The notes under the pieces: model-generated
The model's input: only the letters and a program-made list of their open reading frames with translations
Database searches by the model: none
Told to the model about the DNA's origin: nothing
Translations under genes and position numbers: made by a program
DNA from: an uncultured Alphaproteobacteria bacterium
GTDB taxonomy: Bacteria > Pseudomonadota > Alphaproteobacteria > Rhizobiales > Aestuariivirgaceae
DNA: 40,036 nt
Assembly (NCBI GenBank): GCA_945957365.1
Contig: CAMFKI010000031.1
Coordinates: 1-40,036 of the forward strand
Direction: 5' to 3'
Shown: in pieces, positions 36,051 to 40,036 of the stretch
Layout: the number at the start of each line of letters is the position of its first letter
How positions within the stretch are numbered: the first letter of the stretch is position 1

Positions 36051-38511
36051 GCCGCATGGCCTCGTCGATGAGGGCGTTCGCGGCTTCGGCGAGAAGGGCA
36101 TCATGGCCCTCGCCGTAAACCGATTCGCGGCCGATATCCAAGAGGATGGGAACGGAGAGCGGCGACACCGTGTCGAGCGGCTTGTGCAGGATCTGGCCCT
36201 TGATGCGCCTCAGCATGGCGCCCAGCCGGTAGGCGTCGATCAGCCCTTCCGCTGCGTCGTCCCAGGCGGCGCGCAGCAGCAAATGGTCGGGCTCGTGGGT
36301 GCGCAGCACGTCGTAGATGAGGTCGGTGTTCACCGTCATCTGCCGCGCCGTCTTCTCCTTGCCGGGCTGGCGCCTCTCGATGAGCCCGGCAATGATCGCG
36401 GCATTGCGGAAGGTGCGCTTCATCAGCGCCGACTCCGCCATCCAAACCTCGAGGTCATCACCCATCATGTCCTCGTCGAACAGCCGCCCCAGAGCGATGC
36501 GGCCTGACGAGATCGCCAGCGACAGGTCGCGCACCATCCAGATCACGAGCGCATATTCGGACGCCACGAAGCCCAGCGGCTGCATGCCCGCCCGCTCCAG
36601 GCGACGCGTCAGCAGCATGCCCAGCGTCTGGTGCGCCAATCGCCCCTCGAAGGGATAGCACACCATGTAGTGCTTGTCGGCACGCGGGAAGGTCTCGACC
36701 AGCATCTCCCCGGCTTTCGGCACCACGGAGCGGAAGCGCTGCAGCGACAACCATGCCTTGACCTGCGGCGGCAGGCCGTTCCAGGCCTTCGGGTCGGCCA
36801 GCATCTGCCGCACGCGCTCGGCGAGATATGTGGACAGCGGAAACTTGCCGCCCTGGTAGGAGGGCACCATCGCCTCCCGGTCGTTCGAGCGCGAGGCGAG
36901 TGCCCCGAACTCATCGAGCCCCTCGAAGCGCAGCACCTCGCCGGCGAAGACGAAGGTCTGGCCGATCGTCAGCTGGCTGACGAACCATTCCTCGACCTCG
37001 CCCAGCACGCGGCCACCCACCACCACGCGCTTGCCGAGCCGCCGCTTCACGTGTGCGAGCCGCACCTTCAGCATCTCGTCCTCGACGATGGTGCCCATGT
37101 TCAGGCGATAGGCCATGGCAAGGCGGGGATGCGCCAGCCGCAGCGTACCGTCCGCCTGCAGCTTCAGCTTGGCATAGCGCTCATAGGCGCGCAGCGCGTA
37201 GCCGCCGGTTGCAACATAGTCCACCGCCTTGTCGAACTCCGCCCGCGTCAGCTTGCGATAGGTCCATGCGGAGGAGACTTCGCCGAACAGGTCGTCCGGG
37301 TGGAACGGCCCGGCGCAGGCCCGGCACAGGATGTGCTGCGCCAGCACGTCCATCTTCAGCACCATCGGATATTCCGTGTCCTGCGCATTCACCTCCGCCG
37401 CCTGCAGCGCGGCCTGGCACTCCAGCACCTCGAACCGGTTGGAGGGGACCAGAAGCGCCTCCGACGGCAGGTCGAGCTTGTGGTTCGAGCGTCCGATGCG
37501 CTGCAGCAGCCGGCTCGATCCCTTGGGTGCGCCCACATGCACCACGAGGTCGACGTCACCCCAGTCGATGCCGAGTTCCAGCGTCGAGGTGCAGACCACG
37601 GCGCGCAGCTTGCCTTCGCCCATCGCCGCTTCCACCTTGCGGCGCTGGCCCACGTCGAGCGAGCCGTGGTGAAGGGCGATCGGCAGGTTGTCGTCATTGG
37701 CCTCCCACAGCGCCTGGAAAACCGCCTCCGCCTGCGAGCGCGTGTTGACGAAGATCAGCGTCATCTTCGCCTTCTTGATTTCCTCATAGACTTCCGGAAT
37801 CGCATAGATCGAGGAGTGCCCGGACCAGGGCACGCGCTCCACCGATGACAGGATGTGGATGTTGGGCCGGGCGCCCGGCTGCCCCATCACCAGCGGTGCG
37901 GGCTCCGCACCCGTGGGCACCAGCCATGCCCGCAGCGCATCGGGGTCTGCCACAGTTGCCGACAACCCGATGCGGATCGCCTCCGGCGCCAGCGCCTGCA
38001 CGCGCGTCAGGGCCAGCGACAGCAGCACGCCACGCTTGGACGTGACCATCGAATGCAACTCGTCGAGGATCACGGTGCGCAGGCCCTTCAGCAGATGCGC
38101 GGCGTGCGGGTCGGCGGCCAGCAGCGACACCTGCTCCGGCGTGGTGATCAGGATGTCGGGCGGCCTCTGCCGCTGGCGCAGGCGCTTGGAATGCGGGGTG
38201 TCGCCGGTGCGCGTTTCCACCGTCACCGGAAGCCCCATCTCGGAGACCGGCGCCTCGAGGTTGCGCGCGATGTCCACCGCCAGCGCCTTCAGCGGCGAGA
38301 TGTAGAGCGTGTGGATGCCATGACCCGTGCCGCGCTCGGTGATTTCCGCGAGGCTGGGCAGGAAGCCCGCAAGAGTCTTGCCGCCGCCGGTTGGCGAGAT
38401 CAGCAGCACGCTGTCGCGCGCCTGCGCATGGTCCAGCACACGCAGCTGGTGCGCGCGCGGCGCCCAGCCGCGGGCGGAAAACCAGTCGAGGAAGCGTTGC
38501 GGCAGGCTCAT
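36043..38511 (-). CDS. Ligase-associated DEXH helicase (Lhr-like)
   Basis: This is the Lhr-type helicase of the ligase-associated DNA damage response set, an ATP-driven 3'-5' DNA translocase. The 822 residues contain Walker A SPTGGGKT (39-46), PLKALAVD (motif Ia), TTPEQ, the DEXH box DELH (150-153), SATV (motif III), a second RecA-like domain with IFVNTRSQAE and QRIGRSN (motif VI, about 355), then the Lhr winged-helix and long C-terminal domain. The start at 38511 (MSLPQRFLDWFSARGW) is the family-typical N-terminus; upstream in-frame sequence to 38580 is not. It overlaps pdeM by eight bases and is divergent from a MATE transporter gene. Confidence 0.94.
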   Translation of the reverse strand: MSLPQRFLDWFSARGWAPRAHQLRVLDHAQARDSVLLISPTGGGKTLAGFLPSLAEITERGTGHGIHTLYISPLKALAVDIARNLEAPVSEMGLPVTVETRTGDTPHSKRLRQRQRPPDILITTPEQVSLLAADPHAAHLLKGLRTVILDELHSMVTSKRGVLLSLALTRVQALAPEAIRIGLSATVADPDALRAWLVPTGAEPAPLVMGQPGARPNIHILSSVERVPWSGHSSIYAIPEVYEEIKKAKMTLIFVNTRSQAEAVFQALWEANDDNLPIALHHGSLDVGQRRKVEAAMGEGKLRAVVCTSTLELGIDWGDVDLVVHVGAPKGSSRLLQRIGRSNHKLDLPSEALLVPSNRFEVLECQAALQAAEVNAQDTEYPMVLKMDVLAQHILCRACAGPFHPDDLFGEVSSAWTYRKLTRAEFDKAVDYVATGGYALRAYERYAKLKLQADGTLRLAHPRLAMAYRLNMGTIVEDEMLKVRLAHVKRRLGKRVVVGGRVLGEVEEWFVSQLTIGQTFVFAGEVLRFEGLDEFGALASRSNDREAMVPSYQGGKFPLSTYLAERVRQMLADPKAWNGLPPQVKAWLSLQRFRSVVPKAGEMLVETFPRADKHYMVCYPFEGRLAHQTLGMLLTRRLERAGMQPLGFVASEYALVIWMVRDLSLAISSGRIALGRLFDEDMMGDDLEVWMAESALMKRTFRNAAIIAGLIERRQPGKEKTARQMTVNTDLIYDVLRTHEPDHLLLRAAWDDAAEGLIDAYRLGAMLRRIKGQILHKPLDTVSPLSVPILLDIGRESVYGEGHDALLAEAANALIDEAMRLV

Positions 38512-38532
38512 GGGTGCCTCAGCTTGACTTGA

Positions 38533-38543
38533 GTTCGGCGAAC
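38533..38543. promoter_or_regulatory. Perfect dyad GTTC-GGC-GAAC between divergent genes
   Basis: An 11-base perfect inverted repeat lies in the 47 bases between the helicase and MATE starts. A TTGACT (38524-38529) precedes it and could be a rightward -35, which would place the dyad in the promoter spacer. The half-site GTTC is shared with LexA sites, but the arrangement (inverted, 3-base gap) is not the alphaproteobacterial direct-repeat operator. Confidence 0.35.
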
Positions 38544-38558
38544 ACGCAACAGCAGCCC

Positions 38559-39884
38559 ATGTCCTTCGACCCACAAGCAAGGGTGACGCACCGTTCGGTC
38601 CTGGCGGTGGCGGTGCCGATCATGCTCTCCAACGTCTCGGAGCCGCTGATCGGCGTCGTCAACACCGCCGTCATCGGCCAGCTGAAGGAGCCCTATTACA
38701 TCGGCGCCATCGCGGTTGGCGCGCTGATCTTCTCCTTCATCTTCTGGGGTTTCGGCTTCCTCAGGCTGTCGACCGGCGGCCTCTCCGCCCAGGCACTGGG
38801 GGCAGGGGACCGCACGGAGCTCGTCGCCGTGCTTATCCGCGCGCTGATGATCGGGCTCGCCGCCGGCATCGGTCTTGTCCTGCTTTCGCCCGTGATCCGA
38901 GACGCCGCCTTCAGCCTCATCGGCGGCTCGGCCGAGGTGAGGAGCCATGCCGAGACATATTTCAACTATCGCATCTTCGCGGCCCCGGCGGCACTGGCCA
39001 ATTACTGCGTCATGGGCTGGTTCATCGGACAGTCGCGGGCGAAACTGGCCTTCGTGGTGCAGCTGTTCCTGAACCTCACCAACATGGCGCTGTCGGCCTT
39101 CTTCGTCTTGTGGCTGGGCATGACCTCGGACGGCGTCGGCCTCGCGGCGCTCATCGCCGAATGGTCGGCAGTCACCCTCGCGCTGGTGCTTGCGACGATG
39201 ATCCTGCGCGGCATGGGTGCGCATATCTCCTGGCCGCGCATCCTCGACAGGGCGCGGTTCAGGCGCACGCTGCTGATGAATGGCGACGTGATGATCAGGA
39301 CGCTCTGCCTGGTCTTCGCCTTCACCTTCTTCACCTCGCGGGGTGCGCGGGCGGGGGACGTCATCGTGGTGGCCAATGCCGTCCTCCTCAACCTGTTCGA
39401 GGTCTCCGCCTACCTGATCGACGGTTTTGCCTATGCCTCCGAAGCCCTCGTCGGCCAGTCGGTGGGGGCGCGGAACCGGGCTCGCTTCCGGGCGGCGGTG
39501 TGGCTCACCAGCGTCTGGGCCATGGTGCTGGGCGTCGTCTGCTCAACTGTCATCTGGGTCTTCGGGCCGTCGCTCGTCGATCTGATGACGCTGAGCCCCG
39601 AGGTGCGGGAGACGGCGCGGACCTATCTCCCCTGGGTGGCGGTCTCCCCCGTGCTCGGCGTCATCTGCTTCCAGTTCGACGGCATCTTCACCGGCGCGAT
39701 GGCGACGAAGGACATGCGCAACATGATGATCGTGTCGCTGGCCATCTTCCTGCTGGCGTGGTGGCTGCTGGAGGCGCCCTTCGGCAATCACGGGCTCTGG
39801 GCGGCGCTGGACATCTTTTTCATCGCCCGCGGGATAACATTCGCCACCCGCATGCCGTCGCTGGAGCGCCGGGCGTTCGGGTAG
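38559..39884 (+). CDS. MATE-family efflux transporter (DinF-like)
   Basis: MATE transporters export organic cations or other small molecules using H+ or Na+ gradients. The 441-residue protein has about twelve membrane segments in two homologous halves. VAVPIMLSNVSEPLIGVVNT near residue 20 and ISAYLIDGFAYASEALVGQSVG-like sequence (here VSAYLIDGFAYASEALVGQS, about 285-304) are typical of the DinF subgroup. DinF is SOS-induced in Escherichia coli; here the gene is divergent from a DNA-repair helicase, but no LexA box of the expected form is seen. The start at 38559 (MSFDPQARVTHRSVL) is the first ATG in the intergenic region; earlier in-frame sequence runs antisense to the helicase gene. Confidence 0.92.
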   Translation: MSFDPQARVTHRSVLAVAVPIMLSNVSEPLIGVVNTAVIGQLKEPYYIGAIAVGALIFSFIFWGFGFLRLSTGGLSAQALGAGDRTELVAVLIRALMIGLAAGIGLVLLSPVIRDAAFSLIGGSAEVRSHAETYFNYRIFAAPAALANYCVMGWFIGQSRAKLAFVVQLFLNLTNMALSAFFVLWLGMTSDGVGLAALIAEWSAVTLALVLATMILRGMGAHISWPRILDRARFRRTLLMNGDVMIRTLCLVFAFTFFTSRGARAGDVIVVANAVLLNLFEVSAYLIDGFAYASEALVGQSVGARNRARFRAAVWLTSVWAMVLGVVCSTVIWVFGPSLVDLMTLSPEVRETARTYLPWVAVSPVLGVICFQFDGIFTGAMATKDMRNMMIVSLAIFLLAWWLLEAPFGNHGLWAALDIFFIARGITFATRMPSLERRAFG

Positions 39885-40036
39885 TCCTTCACGATGTCAA
39901 TCAGCAGCAGGCACGAGGCTGCACCCTAGTACATCGCAGGATCGAAGTCAAGAAATATTTCCTAATATAGGATCTTCTAAAATTCACTTTGCCCCGGCTT
40001 GTCTCGACGATTTGCGCTTTAATGGAGGTGCCGGGG
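39885..40036. other. Non-coding end of window with small AT-rich palindromes
   Basis: No gene is visible in the last 150 bases. GAAATATTTC (39952-39961) and CCTA-ATA-TAGG (39961-39971) are adjacent perfect palindromes in an AT-rich patch, possibly operator or promoter DNA for a gene beyond the window. GGAGG at 40024-40028 could be a ribosome site for a gene that starts outside. Confidence 0.3.

Overview
The window is one contiguous piece of a GC-rich alphaproteobacterial chromosome, most likely Hyphomicrobiales (Rhizobiales). The evidence is an Irr-type iron control element (ICE box) in front of a membrane ferritin mbfA gene, an alphaproteobacterial LexA-type GTTC-N7-GTTC site, a Caulobacter/rhizobial-style cpa/tad pilus locus, a PodJ-like polarity protein, paired yejA genes in a yejABEF operon, and a membrane-anchored CycM-like cytochrome. 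I see no insertion sequence, prophage, CRISPR array, rRNA or tRNA. Almost all of the sequence is tightly packed protein-coding DNA.

Layout. (1) 1-560 is non-coding: three tandem inverted repeats, a near-ideal promoter with a LexA-like box inside its spacer, and a stretch rich in stems that may be a structured RNA or the leader of lepA. (2) 565-4852: lepA, an exported protein of unknown function, mbfA with its ICE box, and an EamA transporter. (3) 4906-16551: a complete Tad/Flp pilus locus in two arms. Two TadE-like pseudopilins and a stand-alone secretin-N-domain protein point left. Flp pilin, cpaA, cpaB, cpaC, cpaD, cpaE, cpaF, tadB and tadC point right. The arms are separated by a 0.5 kb AT-rich control region, and a TadD-like TPR lipoprotein closes the locus on the opposite strand. 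(4) 16660-27803: an M17 aminopeptidase, a small MarR regulator and a cytosolic SH3-NlpC/P60 peptidase, followed on the other strand by a yejA-yejA-yejB-yejE-yejF-ghrA operon. (5) 27915-31619: cycM-like cytochrome, kdsB, pheA, nudC and a MerR regulator. (6) 31911-39884: a PodJ-like polarity protein, a DUF3429 membrane protein, the pdeM and Lhr-like helicase DNA-repair pair, and a MATE transporter.

How the genes may work together. The Tad genes encode one machine: pilin, prepilin peptidase, secretin, pilotin, localisation ATPase, motor ATPase and two platform proteins. A polar organiser of the PodJ type, 15 kb away, is the kind of protein that places such pili at a pole. The NlpC/P60 peptidase has no signal peptide and has the SH3-NlpC/P60 layout of YkfC-like enzymes. 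Next to an aminopeptidase and a YejABEF peptide importer, it suggests a muropeptide salvage neighbourhood (inference).

The most interesting unexplained item is the 5' region of lepA: an SOS-like promoter driving a leader with a perfect 11-bp long-range stem, an alternative competing stem and a possible pseudoknot. I could not assign it to a known RNA class by eye.
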